This document shows, piece after piece, positions 10,669 to 22,542 of a stretch of DNA of 64,000 bases. The first letter of the stretch is position 1. Every line of letters starts with the position of its first letter. The DNA lies in contig OX387185.1 of assembly GCA_947561395.2 (NCBI GenBank), forward strand, positions 17,572,366 to 17,636,365, given 5' to 3'. Under the pieces are notes generated by a model. The model was not told the origin of the DNA and ran no database searches. It was given only the letters and a program-made list of their open reading frames with translations. The DNA comes from Buxus sempervirens. Its lineage: Eukaryota > Streptophyta > Magnoliopsida > Buxales > Buxaceae. The position numbers and the translations under genes are program-made.

Positions 10669-11398
10669 TAGGGTTGGCAATGGGTCGGATATATATCCGA
10701 ATTCGATCCGAAATTGGTGAATCCGATCCGAAATCTAAGATCCGTGGTTCGAATATGGATTTGAAATCTAAGATCCGAAAAAATTCGGATTCAAATACGA
10801 ATATACATATATCCGATCCGAATAAGATCCGACCGAAATCATATATATCTTATACATAAACCCAGAGCAGACATTGGTTAGAATGTAGACCATTTATAAA
10901 CTACGGTTAAACCATCATAACTAAAACCAAAAACCTTTAGAGAACGATTTGCCCTAAATCTAAACTTTCTATCCTATTTGTCGTTGTCACCCTTTGGCGA
11001 CTGGTACCTGCAAACCCACTTAAAGAACCAATTCCAAAACCCCGTATTTTGAAACCTTTTTTGCTCTGAAATTCCATTGTCCAAAACAGGCCGGTTGTTC
11101 TAAGTTCCGGGGTACAATTTTTTTTGTCAATCGCTCAATATCCACTGTTGCGTGGTGCTTCAAATTTGAAGTTCAAACCCATTTCTCATTTAAATCCCTC
11201 TCTGAGTAGGGCTAGCAATGAGTGGGATATATATCTGAATTCGATCTGAATCCGATCCGAAACCGAAATTGGCGAATTCAAATATAGGATTTAGATCCGT
11301 GGTTCGAATACGGATCCGACATCTAAGATCCGATAAAATTCGGATTCAAATACGAATATACATATATCCGATCCGTATTCGACCGATTGCCACCCCTA
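10669..11398. mobile_element. Non-autonomous hAT-type element (730 bp)
   Basis: It starts TAGGGTTGGCAATGGGTCG and ends with the inverse of TAGGGGTGGCAATCGGTCG. It is flanked by the 8-bp duplication GGTGGAAC. TAGGGGTGGCAA ends plus 8-bp duplications are typical of plant hAT elements. It has no transposase frame. Both ends carry about 180 bp of GATCCGA-rich subterminal repeat, and the two ends are also direct repeats of each other (10669-10850 and 11209-11398). Confidence 0.88.
11209..11398. repeat. Second, direct copy of the hAT subterminal repeat
   Basis: It begins TAGGGCTAGCAATGAG, resembling the left terminus, and follows it through TGGATATATATC-like, GATCTAAGATCCGTGGTTCG and TACGAATATACATATATCC. 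The right end of the element therefore holds a copy of the left end followed by the inverted terminus. Confidence 0.75.
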
Positions 11399-11406
11399 GG
11401 TGGAAC

Positions 11407-14400
11407 TGATGTGCTCCTGACAAGCTTTGATACGGAATAACTAAGATCCTGGTCTTGATACTGAAAAAATAAATAAAAAATACTTTTACTGAGAGCTTGC
11501 TATCCTTGCTTCACGTCAACAAATTTTTTTTGGTAAACTGCTTCACGTCAACATCCTTGACCACGGCCAAAGGAGAAGCTTTATTACTTATTAATTCTGC
11601 CAATGAGTTGGCCTCCCAACCATTCAAATGCCTCACAAAAGTTAGCTTCCAACTTACAGTATTGCCACAGTTTTCATATCATCTTGAGCTATATAATAAC
11701 CATTGAGTACGAAAGTCCAAAAGTGTGTGCGTCCTCAATGAAAAGAACTATCACCTATTTGGAACACGATTGTCAGATTCTTCGTATATCCTAGGTATCG
11801 ACTTCCACAATAATTCACTTTTAAGGACCTGTGACTTGGTTGTGGACCCAATTTGTGCTTTCACTTGATATTTTCTCAACAAAGTTTGTTCAGCTCCTCT
11901 TCAAGCCTCCATAGTTTCTGATTTGTTATAGTCCTAAGTCTTGGTTGTAGAGACATAATCGGGGTTTCAAATTAAAGGATTTGCATTGGGGATGTGATGT
12001 GTCATAATTTCCATTATGTTGGATTTTGAGAGTGAATAAAAGAGAGCCATTTTTGTGCTGTTTCTACAGTTTGTCCTTTTCAATAGTTTTTTTATAATGT
12101 CAAGGGAGGTTTTTGGCCTTTTCCAAATGTTAGGGGGTCCTAAGTGCATAGGTGACAAACGTCAAGGCAAGTGTAATTTCCCCAAAATTTATCTTATAAA
12201 CGTGCATTGCATGTTGTAAATTATTTTCGTAGTTTGTGATTTTTTTCCACTATTGAACTTTAATATTAGTATTATGATAAAGACCACATTCATGTATTAA
12301 CATCTTTTTCATTTCCACAAAGAGAAGCCTGATTTATTGCAGTACACAAGCTAGCCCCATTTTGTTGAAAGCAATTACAAAAAAAGGTAGACTTCTTGGC
12401 ACTTTAAAAGGTGTAAGAGTTAGAATACTTTTCAATTATAGAACAAAACTTGCATTTGATGTTGATTTCCTTCTCTTCAAACCTAAATGTATATCTAATC
12501 ATATGGTGTTTAAAATAAGATGACAAGGCCAAACTTGTGTGGAAGATGTCTAATCATCATCACCATCCGTTTTACAAAATAATTTTTGGTGATATTGAAA
12601 TTGAATAAAAAGCAATATCTTAACACAAATTTAGAATGATTAAGTGGTTTTTCCATGAGCTATTATAGTGCCCAACTAATTGGAATTTAATAAAATGTAA
12701 TATTTTACATACCTTAATAAATTTGAAAAGGTACTCTTGTGATGTAACTGAATTTGTAAAAAAGAGAGAAAAAAAAAATATTCTTTTCAATGATTAAGGA
12801 AGAAAGAATTAAAAAGAATATAATTATTTTCAAAGAAAAAAATAAAAAAGAGAAAAAAGGTAAACATACTAAGAAGTCTACAGGCTCAAGGGTTATGATT
12901 ATCATATTCCAACAAAGAGTTTAATTGTTAGCTAGGGTTATGATTATCATATTCCAACAAAGATTTTAATTGTTAGCTAATTAAATGACTCATGTTTAAT
13001 TGTTAGCTCATTAAATGACTCACGACAATAAGAATTAAAATCAAGTTGAATAGTGAGAAGATTATTTCAGAAAATGAAGAAAGACCAAAATAAGCCTTCT
13101 GAATCTTTAGAATCAGTCTCATGACCATTTATGATTTCAACTTTAGCAACAATTTCCTAATGACAATTTTGATGGCCATCGACTTGTTCATAGATGCTTC
13201 ATATCATAGTTCTGATTATGTTGCTTCAGTCTTGAAAAGAGAATTTTCCTCAATCACTTGAAAAGTGATTGTATCTCAAAATAACCACCAATATGAGGAC
13301 TTCATCTGGATCTATGCCAATTCTGGACTTTCCTCTCTGACGATTTCCTTATTGTAGATAACTGATTATTTGCCATGTAGCGCCCTTCCGGGTTTTCACT
13401 ACATTTTCTCCATTTTTCCTTTTTTTTTATTTATATTATCCTTCATCACCAGCAACTATGTTGTCAAAACTGTCTTAATTCAAAATTTCTTAATCAAAGA
13501 GGATTTATGAATGGGACGAGACGAAGGCTTGGTGTTTGTTTAGAAAGAAAATGAATAAAAATGCTCAAATACCATATGATTAAATGGATTAACTGAAATT
13601 GCAATTCTTAAGGTATTTCTTTCTTTGGAATGAATACAAAATTGCCCCTAGTAATGAAGTTCTTCCTTCACTTTGATTTCTTCATTTGAAAATTATTCCT
13701 TAGTATTGAACTTCTTTTTCCATTTTCTTTTCACAATTTTGAAGACATTCTCCAAATATCTTATAGCATTTGATGATCTCTTTTTCTTCTTTTTTCATCT
13801 TTCTTTTATTTTTTTTTAATTTTTTTGTCCCCTTTTCTGAAAACATCTTCAAAATCCCTTTTGAACTTCAATAATCCCAACCCCCCCTTTTTTTTAAATT
13901 GTCCATTTATTCTTTTTTTTTTTATGCCTTAATAAATTTGCCCTAGTGTGGGGTTAGAATTCTCAGTTTAGGTTGCTTGTAAAAATTTATCAAGCTCAAA
14001 GGGTCTAACTAGGGATTTCAAAAATTGAGGATATAGGAAAGAAATGCCTCTTATCATTTTAAGAAAAGTTTGAATTTTCAGACTTGGTAGAGTTGTACTA
14101 CATAACTAGTTTAGGAATTTTTTGTTTTTTTTTTCTTAATCACCTTCTATCAAGATGAAAGCCTTTTCAAATAGAACCTCTGTTATGAACAAGTTCTTCA
14201 CCTTTTGATCAATCTTATGGTTTTGGATTCTTTCCATCAAATGATGCCAAATTCGATTTCCAATGAAAAAGTCAAATCTTCTCCCATATTTTCAAGTGCA
14301 AAGCCCTAAAATTTCTTCAAACAATATTATCAACTTTCCGTTAAATGAATCAACAAATGATGCGATCCTTTCTGTATTCTAATGAAAAAACTTCAAATCT

Positions 14401-14925
14401 TCTTCCATATTTTCTGTTGAAGACTGTAGGTCATCTTTGGTTCCAAAGGCCATAAAATTGGTCATTTCATAATTTTGCAGAATATTCTTCTCATGACACT
14501 TAAAAAGATTTGAATTTTCATATAAAATGTCTTTTTCTTCGATTTGGTCTCAAAATTGAGCCCAATGTCGATGTCATATTCAACTTAATGAAATTCAATA
14601 GGAGATATGACTCATAAGTAAAAAGGATCTTGTTGCAAACTTTTTCCTTTCTTCTAGAAAAATGTTAAAGGGGAAAATCTTTTTTTTTCTTTTTTTGCTT
14701 TTTAAAGAGCCTTTATTGAAATCACTTCCTGAGAACAAGGCTCTTTAGGATTCTCAGGAAATGTGCATTTTTTTATGGGGGTTTCTTTTCAGAGAATGTG
14801 GGAATTCGAAAATTGCTTCTGTTCTCAAAGGCAAAAGTTGATTTTCCTTTCTTTTTCAGAAAATTTCTTTCTCTTGCTGAGTGAGGTAAGCCTTCCTGCT
14901 CATAATTAGGAGCATTTCTTTCAAG
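11407..14925. other. AT-rich stretch without a recognisable gene
   Basis: Long T- and A-rich runs and many stops in all frames. I recognise no protein family, RNA gene or transposon end here. The only structure is a short tandem duplication at 12890. Part of 13-15 kb may be decayed internal sequence of the Tat-type element to its right. Confidence 0.6.
12890..12977. repeat. 44-bp tandem duplication
   Basis: GGGTTATGATTATCATATTC with its continuation TTTAATTGTTAGCTA occurs twice with a period of 44. A third partial copy (TTTAATTGTTAGCT) lies at about 12995. Confidence 0.85.
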
Positions 14926-15510
14926 ATAAACCCTGACTGTTGGACCAATAGGAGCATTAAGCTAAGAAGGGTCAAATCTTCTTTTTCCAGAGAAAATTGC
15001 CCCTACCGTATGTGACGTGCTTGCCCCATTGTTGCTGGTGGGAGGAGTGTGTGTGACTGAATTGAATGATAAGGAGTCATTATCCAGTAAATCCTGAATT
15101 GCATGCTTTAGGGTTAAGCAACGATCAGTGGTATGCCTTGGAATGCTCATATGATAATCACAGATTGCAGATGAATCATAACTCTTCCCCTTGCTTGCAT
15201 GAGGATTTGGCAGCTTTAAAGTCACATAAACCCTGACTGTTGGACTAATAGGAGCATTAAGCTAAGAAGGGTCAAATCTTCTTTTTCCAGAGAAAATTGC
15301 CCCCACCGTATGTGACATGCTTGCCCCCTTGTTGCTGGTGGGAGGAGTGTGTGTGAGTCATTATCCAGTAAATTCTGAATTGCATGCTTTAGGGCTAAGC
15401 AATGATCAGTGGTATGCCCTGGAGTGCTCATATGATAATCACAGATTGCAAATGAATCATAACTCTTTTCCTTGCTTGCATGAGGATTTGGCAGCTTTAA
15501 AGTCACATAA
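14926..15510. repeat. 300-bp tandem duplication inside gag
   Basis: ATAAACCCTGACTGTTGGAC begins at 14926 and again at 15226, and the two units match closely to about 15510. The second unit lacks about 17 bp present in the first (near 15051-15070). It duplicates the end of gag. Confidence 0.9.
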
Positions 15511-15663
15511 CACTTTTGAAGTAAGATTGGGAGTAATTCGGATGGCTTCATGGGCAATTTTGAGAATTCCCTTATCTTCCTTACTTCATTCTCTTCTTTG
15601 ACAGGCTATGTGGAAGGGACGTTAATTTGGATAGGCAGCAAAGGAACTTGATGGGTTGGCTTG
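14962..15663 (-). pseudogene. Tat/Ogre gag C-terminal part, duplicated and broken
   Basis: Two tandem copies on the minus strand (15222-15557 and 14962-15225) carry CDYHMSTPGHTTDHCLALKH and CDYHMSIPRHTTDRCLTLKH. This is the C..H...GH...C block followed by a hydrophobic helix (AIQDLLDN) that ends Tat/Ogre gag. The later copy has changed GH to RH. The outer copy is out of frame after a small deletion. Upstream in sense direction the frame meets solo LTR C1 at 15669. Confidence 0.82.
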
Positions 15664-15668
15664 ATAGT
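15664..15668. repeat. Target site duplication ATAGT (left) of solo LTR C1
   Basis: Repeated exactly at 21222-21226. Confidence 0.93.
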
Positions 15669-16375
15669 TGTGAGACATGGAAAATCAATTCAATGACTTC
15701 TTAATCATCACATAGGCTCAATAAAATTAAGGAGTCGCCACCATTCAATTTTAGGGTGTGAATGGACACCAAAATAATTAAATAAAATGAAAAAAAGCAA
15801 AATTAGAGTAAAAATAACTCTACTAAAAATAATAAAAATCCAGAAATGGGTAAGGAGATTAGGTTATGAATAGGGAAAGGTGTTAGGCACTCCTATTCAT
15901 CCACACAAGGTGGTTGCTAAGTATTGTTCATGTTTTTTAAAAGAAAGGCTTGCTAATAAAAAATCAATCAAAAGTAAAAGAACAAAAAATAAAAGATTTA
16001 TGGATTTTTCCATATGAATGATCCAATTAATTTTGGATCCTTCCTATGAATACATCATTTCTTGGGTTTCATGATTGATTAAAATTAAGATAAAGAAAAC
16101 AAACCTAAAGTAAAAACTTCAAAAACTAGTTTTAAGTTAAATCCTTGAAATTTTGGAATTAAATAATAAAAATTAAAAAAAAATCTTTTAACAAAATATT
16201 GAGGAATTAATCCTGAACAATCTAGGGTACAAATCTGGTACAAATCTCTCATTAGTTGAAAGATCTAAACCAGATATACCCATATTGATGAAAAACATCA
16301 ATCTTTCAAAAATTGAAACATCTCAAAAATCACCTCATGATATTGAAGAATAAATCTGAACAATCTAGGGTACAA

Positions 16376-16380
16376 GTCTG
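16376..16380. repeat. Target site duplication GTCTG (left) of solo LTR B1
   Basis: Repeated exactly at 19466-19470. Confidence 0.93.
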
Positions 16381-17419
16381 TGTGCGCACCTGTTTCCGGA
16401 TCGCATGGGTAAGAATAGGAATTTGGAGTTGCCACCGCCTGATGGGGTGCAGGCGGACACCTGGGTGCCTGAGTTAATCTATGAAGGCTTGGTCTGCGGC
16501 TTGAGATTCTAAGTAGGTTTTCGGTTGCGGTCTGGGGAAGTCCGTAGACATCCCAGTCCACTCCATCGAGTGACGAGTCTCATAGTTATCCTGGTTTTAA
16601 GTCAACTTTTGGTCTTTCACTCACCCGATTCCTATTCCAGCATGCACATTTGATTAAGTCTTGCGGGACCACTGAAGGGGTGTGGGTCCCCTTACTTGAT
16701 TTTATCTTTTTTTTAATTTAGAGTGATCTGAGTCTGATTAGGCAGGCCCTGTTGGAAGGCCTACGGATCCCTTGGTGGGCTTGGTTAAACCCACATGTTC
16801 CCTTGGTGGACCTTCGTCTAAACCTGCGACGCCCTTTGGGCTTTGGTTCATTGAATTTATTTTATTTAAATTTCAAGTTTAATTAAATTTGAGTGGATTT
16901 CCATGCCAAAGTGGGCCGGGATTGCTTTGTGGGCCCTTGAGTGGGCCACACAGATGGTTGCGAAGTAGTTTTGATTATATTTCTTAATCTGTGCCAAAGT
17001 GGGCCAGGATTTGGGCTTGGGGCCCTTTACCTGGGCTTGGGCTTGAAAGCCCAAGTCTTCAGGAGTTAGGGCTTGGAAACCCTAAAAATTGGTTCGATTT
17101 AATGGGCTTTAGCAGGCCAGAGAGGCCCTACCCGTGGTCTCGGCCAAACCATGCCTAAATCTAAGCAACATGCTTCAAAATGGGCCTTGGTGGGCCTCAA
17201 GTGGGTTCGGTTTGTTCAATTGGTTTGTTTATCTTCATTTAACAAAATAAGTTTGTCGGACTTGGTGGGCCTCGTTGGAAGGCCAATTGGAAATCAAATT
17301 GGACCGGGTCGGTCCATGGCCCATCTTGGGTTTCCGGTTGACCCGGAAACCCTTCTGGTTCATCCGGATTGGTCAACAAATCACAAAAATAGCAAAAGAT
17401 CACGAAATAGCAAAAATAG

Positions 17420-17535
17420 GCATTTTAGCAGTGTCGCCGGCCTGAGATGTCGGTTACACATAAAAATCAGTGTATCTGACATCTTTCGCCGGTTACGAAC
17501 AAGGCTCTGTTGATTCGACCTGAATTGCCGGATCA
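17420..17535. repeat. Hairpin array 1 in LTR B1
   Basis: Imperfect inverted repeats follow one another, for example GTGTCGCCGGCC with GTCGGTTACAC and TTGATTCGACC with GCCGGATCAAC. The matching array in B2 is at 39118-39235. Confidence 0.7.
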
Positions 17536-18646
17536 ACCTAAAAACTTGGTTTTTCGGATTTTTGCATTGGAATTGGGTTCCTGGGTCTTCTAGGGGTTTC
17601 CAGCAGTTATGTGGACCCCTATGTGGGCCCACAGTGGTACAGAGAGGGGGGAAACCCCATTCTTGCCTTCTTTTGGGACTTTAGTGGTTCAAGCAAGGGG
17701 GAGGAGGCTTGAGGTTTTGCCTCCTCTTATACTTGGGATACTTCCAGCAGATGAACAGGGACCTAGGTGTCCCTGTTTAGTTCTTCCCGATCCGCACAAC
17801 AACAAGCAAATAAAGTGGTGAGAAAACAACAATCAAACCTATCCTACATGCTTCCAGACTATGATGAACATGCCTTAACATCCACATATTGTGTGCACGA
17901 AAAGTGGAGGGTGTGTAAGTGTACCTACAGCATTTCAAATGGATATACATGCATGATCTAACTTGGACAAGCATGTCATACTACCAACTTCATGCTTAAC
18001 AGAAACACAAGATCATCAAAGCACAACTATTTTAGAGAAGGGAAAGAGGGGGAGATTAATAAGGGGTACAATGGATGGATCATGCTGGGGGGATCATGCT
18101 CCCTTCTTGAATGAAATGAAAGCATGACAGAACTTACACTAAGGATGCCCTTAAAAGTATGTAAAAATACTACTCATCCTTCATTTTTTGGCAAAACTTG
18201 TGATCTCCCTTTCCTCATGGAGACCAACTTACCCTTGAGGACCCCAAATGAGAGAAAAGAGGGAGGCCAAAGAGATGGAGACATGCCATGAACATCAAGC
18301 AAACCAATGAACTCCAAACTAGCTCATTTCAACTTATATTAAACAAAATGTACTAGAGAACATTACCTAGGGTTTTGAGACCCTGGAGAAGTGTGTTTGA
18401 GCTTTTTTGAGACAAATGAAGTGGCTGGAGCTCCTCCTTTGGCCACCAATAGCAGCTCCTCGCTTGGCTTGGGTGAAAAATGGAGACGAAGAAGGAAGGA
18501 GAGAGTGGGAGAGTCTTAAGCTTGAGCTTGGAGGGTTTGGGGAGCCAAAGAGGGGTAAGAAGAGTGGGTTTTGGAGCTGGAACAGAGGGGGAAGAAAGGG
18601 GAAAACAGCAAAAGAAAAGCCAACCCCGAAATGGGGCTACTGTTGC

Positions 18647-18656
18647 CTTTTTATAA
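18647..18656 (-). promoter_or_regulatory. TATA box of LTR B1
   Basis: Sense strand TTATAAAAAGG, followed within 30-60 bases by a GGGGTTGGCTTTTC segment that is also present in copy B3 downstream of its TATA box. Confidence 0.5.
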
Positions 18657-18664
18657 CAAATTTT

Positions 18665-18880
18665 TTGTATCCGGCATTTAATGTCGGATACACTATACCT
18701 CCTTTGTATTTGGCATAAAATATCGAATACAAGAAATAATCATTTCGAAAATTTAATTTTCTGCGCGAATCTGTCGGGGAATCGGCGCGAATCCAGTGAG
18801 GGCATGGCAATGTATCCGACATTAAATGTCGGATATGAAGAAGTTCCTGTGTATCCGACATATGTCATCGGATAGAAACA
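18665..18880. repeat. Hairpin array 2 in LTR B1 (TCCGACAT/ATGTCGGA)
   Basis: Several near-perfect stem-loops in a row: GTATCCGGCAT-TTA-ATGTCGGATAC at 18668, a diverged TTGTATTTGGCAT version at about 18699, GTATCCGACATTAAATGTCGG near 18820 and GTATCCGACATATGTCATCGG near 18850. It lies just upstream of the TATA box in sense direction. Confidence 0.85.
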
Positions 18881-20324
18881 GGGTATTTGCGTATTTGCCC
18901 CTCGACTTGACAGACGCGACCGATTTGACACTTTTGGATATTGGCAGATTGCCCCGTACGATTTTTGGTTTAGTCCCTGAGATCTTTTGCAAGTTTTGGC
19001 TATTTAAAAATTGCCCCCTGAGATATTTTGCTGCGTTTGCTGCCATGTGGGCAGTTTTTGCCACGTGTGCAGTTTCTGGGTTTTGCTACTTCGAAACTTC
19101 GACAGCTCATATCTTCTTCATCCGGACTCTGATTTGGGCAAACTCAATTGCATTGGACTCGTATCAGAGCCCTCTATCCAATGGCATAGGGGTAAGCACC
19201 TGATTCGGGGTTCGGCAAAAAGTCAACTTTCGGCTCCCCTCAAGTTTGACCGGCTCATATCTTCTTCATCCGGACCCTGATCTAAGTAAACTCAGTTGCG
19301 TTAGAATCGTGTCGGAATTTCCTAAACATTGGAAAGAAGTATGGTGGGGAATTTGCACCCGATCAAAAGGTCAATTTTCGTTCCTTAGGGTTTTGATCCG
19401 TTTTGTTGTCTTTTAGCACATTTTTTCTCTTTTTATTTTGCTTGATCAAAATTTGGGTGCTTACAGTCTGGTTCAGATTTCTCATTAGTTGAGAGATCTA
19501 AACCAGATACACCCATATTGATGAAAAACATAAAAAAAGGGGAGAGTTTAGACCATATGATCTTCTCTCAAAAATTGAAAACAACTCAAAAATCACCTTA
19601 GGACATTGAAGAATAAATTTGAACAATTCTAGGGTACAGATCTGGTCTAGGTTTCTCATTGGTTGAGAGACCTAAACTAGATACACTCATGTTGATAAAA
19701 AACATAAAAAATGGAGAGTTTAGACCATAGTGTATTCTCTCAAAAATTAAAATAGCTCAAAAATCATCTCATGAAACCCTAGAGGTTACTTTAAGGCTTC
19801 TGATTTCAGATCTACCATATTGATCATGGCAGATTCAAGATCTTAGCCTAATAATAATCAAAAGGAAGAAAACAATGTGGTGGATGTGAAAAATCCAAAC
19901 TTTAGGAGGAAAAAGAGATCTAATGCTATAAACAGCATAGATCCATGATATTCCTCCGTATTTCATCAATAAACAATCACACAACCTAAACAAAATATTA
20001 AAACTACACATATCTAAGATTACAACACATGGGAGTCTGCCCTACGGATCCATTCCTGTCCTCTTTTCCCTTAGATCTCTCTTCACGTTTTACGGCTAGA
20101 GAAGATACTTGGGGTACTTGGATTTAGGTTTGAGGTTATAATCATACAAAGGCCTTATTCTACAGAAAGGGAGAAGATCAGAATAATTCTAGAAATTAAA
20201 AATAGAAAATAAAAGGGGAGAGAGGCTTACCTGGACTTGAGAAAGCAGAGAGGCAGGGGTTCTCATCTTCACTTGGAGCTCTTTTAGTCTTGAATTCTCA
20301 GCCATTTGCTTGAGGAGAGGCCCT

Positions 20325-20333
20325 CTATTTATA
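20325..20333 (-). promoter_or_regulatory. TATA box of LTR C1
   Basis: Sense TATAAATAG followed by AGGGCCTCTCC. The same arrangement occurs in C2 (30850-30862) and C3 (59499-59508). Confidence 0.6.
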
Positions 20334-20524
20334 GGAAAACTCAAGGGCATGGGTGGTTACAAGGGTAGACCAGAATAATGTTATAGAATGTTCCAACTTA
20401 GTTTTAAAACTTGAGTTGTGGTAAATCTGCAAACCAATGGGGGTAAAAAGGGGAGGAGGAACCTCCTAAAGAGAGGTAAGAGTAGTGAATATGGCTCAAA
20501 AATTGAGTTTTTGAAAATTTGCAA

Positions 20525-20622
20525 AAATTACGCGTGATTGCATATACATTGCGGTCATGCCTTGACCGCATATAAAATGCAGTCAAGACCAAACCGCATA
20601 CTAAATGCGGGCAGCACAGGTT
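20525..20622. repeat. CCGCAT/ATGCGG hairpin array in LTR C1
   Basis: Alternating words GCATATACATTGCGG, CCGCATATAAAATGC and CCGCATACTAAATGCGG can pair within and between units. The same array type is in C2 at 31060-31175. Confidence 0.75.
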
Positions 20623-21226
20623 TGACCAATTTTTCAACTTTTTTGACATGTTTCAAATCTCAATTAAATATTTTCTCCTTTTGTAGTGCAATACTTATTT
20701 ACATGTAATATCATTTAAGTAAATGCCCTCGTATTTTTTAATCTCCATTTACTTAAGATATTACATGTAAATATGCAAACACCCTCCCATTTGAATCCAT
20801 TAAAAATAGTTTCAGACCTAAATTCCAAGTGAATAAAAAGTCAAATTTCCAGTTCAAGGCTAAATTCTGGTTTTTCAGGTCCGGTAAAAAGATTCAACAT
20901 GTTAATACCAAGATATTTGTCAAGATTTAAAGGTTCAAAAAATTCATTTATGCAATAACATTGCTAAAAACCCGATTACTGGGAAAAATTATCTTGAAAT
21001 TTTGCTTTAAAAAATATTTCATTTTTGGGGGTCAAAAGTCAACAAAATTCCACCGGAAAAGTTTGACTTTGCACAAAAGATTGAATTTGGGCCTTTTCCT
21101 TTGTGGTTTTGGATTCAAATGGGTTAAGGATCTCAAACCCAATGCTAGGAATTAAAAATTTCAATAAGATATTCCCTCCTTTAAGATTTATCAAAAATCG
21201 TCCAATTTTGGGGTGTCTACAATAGT

Positions 21227-22009
21227 AGGTGGATTGAAATTGATTTGTAATGGTTTCTTGGGAGGTTGCACCATATTCACATCTGCTTCTCTCCTCTCCT
21301 CAGATTTTTTCTTTCCATTACCATTTCCCTTGTTATGAGCTGCATGAGAAGTGTTGGTGCCCTGTTGGCTCATCATGAATTGTAAGGAAGAATAATCCAC
21401 AATCTTACCATATTTTAGTCCGTCTTCTATTTAGTCAGCTACTTGAACTAAAGCTGCAAAACTAGTAGTGGTCTGACCAACTAGATGGTGGTAGAAAGGC
21501 TGCCCCAATTTGGTAAAGAAAGTGGAAATCATTTCTTGTTCTCCCATAGGTGGCCTGACTTGTGTAGCTGACTCCCTCCACCTCTTTGCATACTCCCTTG
21601 TAGTTTTATCACTTCTTTTTACCATTCTCATCATGTCATACCGGTCAGGAATAATCTTTGAATTAAACCGGTATTATGCCAGGAATGCATCAGCTAAGTC
21701 TTTCTATTTCTTAATCCTTGAGTGGTCCAGTATGGAGAACCATTTCAACGCAGGGCCAGATAGGCTTCTTTGGAAAAGTTGGATCAAAATGCCATCATCT
21801 TTGCCAAATTGACATAATGCCCCACAGTAAAGCTTGAGATGGCTCATGGGGCACCAAGTGCCATCATTCTTCTCGAAGTCCGGACATTTGAATTTAAGTG
21901 ACAAGTTGACATTAGGGTACATGCATAGATCCTCGAAATTTGTTCCTCCATACGACCCTACTCCTTTCACCTCACGCAATTCATTTTGAATCACTCCAAC
22001 TTTCTCCAT
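21227..22009 (-). pseudogene. Tat/Ogre gag central part
   Basis: Minus-strand pieces from Met at 22009: MEKVGVIQNELREVKG, then FKCPDFEKNDGTWCPMSHLK, LSGPALKWFSILDHSRI, and in the next open piece REYAKRWRESATQVRPPMGE, FFTKLGQPFYHHLVG. These are the conserved blocks of Tat/Ogre gag (PDF.KYDGT, HL..Y, GPAL.WY, FREYAQRWRE). Stops at about 21432 and a break near 21650 show it is not functional. The frame is cut on the left by solo LTR C1 and on the right by LTR A5. Confidence 0.88.
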
Positions 22010-22537
22010 GAACTAAATATAATAAATATAGTAATACAACTCTAAACTCACATAACCGAACAAATACCTGCGGTATCGTCTTCTTCAGGAGCAGCTGAAA
22101 ACAAAACAAAACAATACGGAATAAGATACGAATATCCTAGTAAGTAGCACATGCATGCACAAATACATTTTTCATAGTTATAAAACATGGATCGAATAAT
22201 ACGCCGGTAACAAAAACGATAACATGATTAATCCGACTAATCCCACAATAATACAACAATCAACATGTTATAGCTAATGACATTCCGCATGTAAGTCAAA
22301 GCTGTAGCATCAACGTAAAAATAACCAAATTAATCACATAATCTAATATAATCATAAAACCACGTCTCGATGACACCAATCTTCCAAAGCAAACCAATGG
22401 ATATATCTCAATTCAAAACAATTGTCAATAACGGTAAAGTCACATCATACTCAAGTCCACACATCCATGTGTATATTTGCCTACCAAGGATCAGATACTG
22501 AAATGACATCCCACTCTAAGTATCGTCATCTAATGCC

Positions 22538-22542
22538 GGCCT
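22538..22542. repeat. Target site duplication GGCCT (left) of Cassandra LTR
   Basis: Repeated exactly at 22897-22901. The target is the CCGGCCTACTCCGGG repeat of LTR A5. Confidence 0.93.

Larger units (their letters stand above)
16381..19465 (-). mobile_element. Solo LTR, family B copy B1 (3085 bp)
   Basis: The plus strand starts TGTGCGCACCTG and ends GGGTGCTTACA, flanked by GTCTG. Sense is minus, so the LTR starts TGTAAGCACCC and ends GGTGCGCACA. It contains a TATA box, two arrays of short hairpins and a GGGCC-rich segment (16740-17130). No coding sequence is present. It lies inside C1 and is younger than it. Confidence 0.93.
15669..21221 (-). mobile_element. Solo LTR, family C copy C1, with nested LTR B1
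   Basis: The plus strand begins TGTGAGACATGG and ends GGGGTGTCTACA, with ATAGT on both sides. Without the nested B1 LTR and one duplication it is about 2463 bp. It is the same family as the 5' LTR of the element it sits in (29448-31281), so this is a case of self-nesting. Sense is minus, from the conserved TATA box. A stretch with ATTTACATGTAATATC repeats near 20690-20780 makes it longer than C2. Confidence 0.93.
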
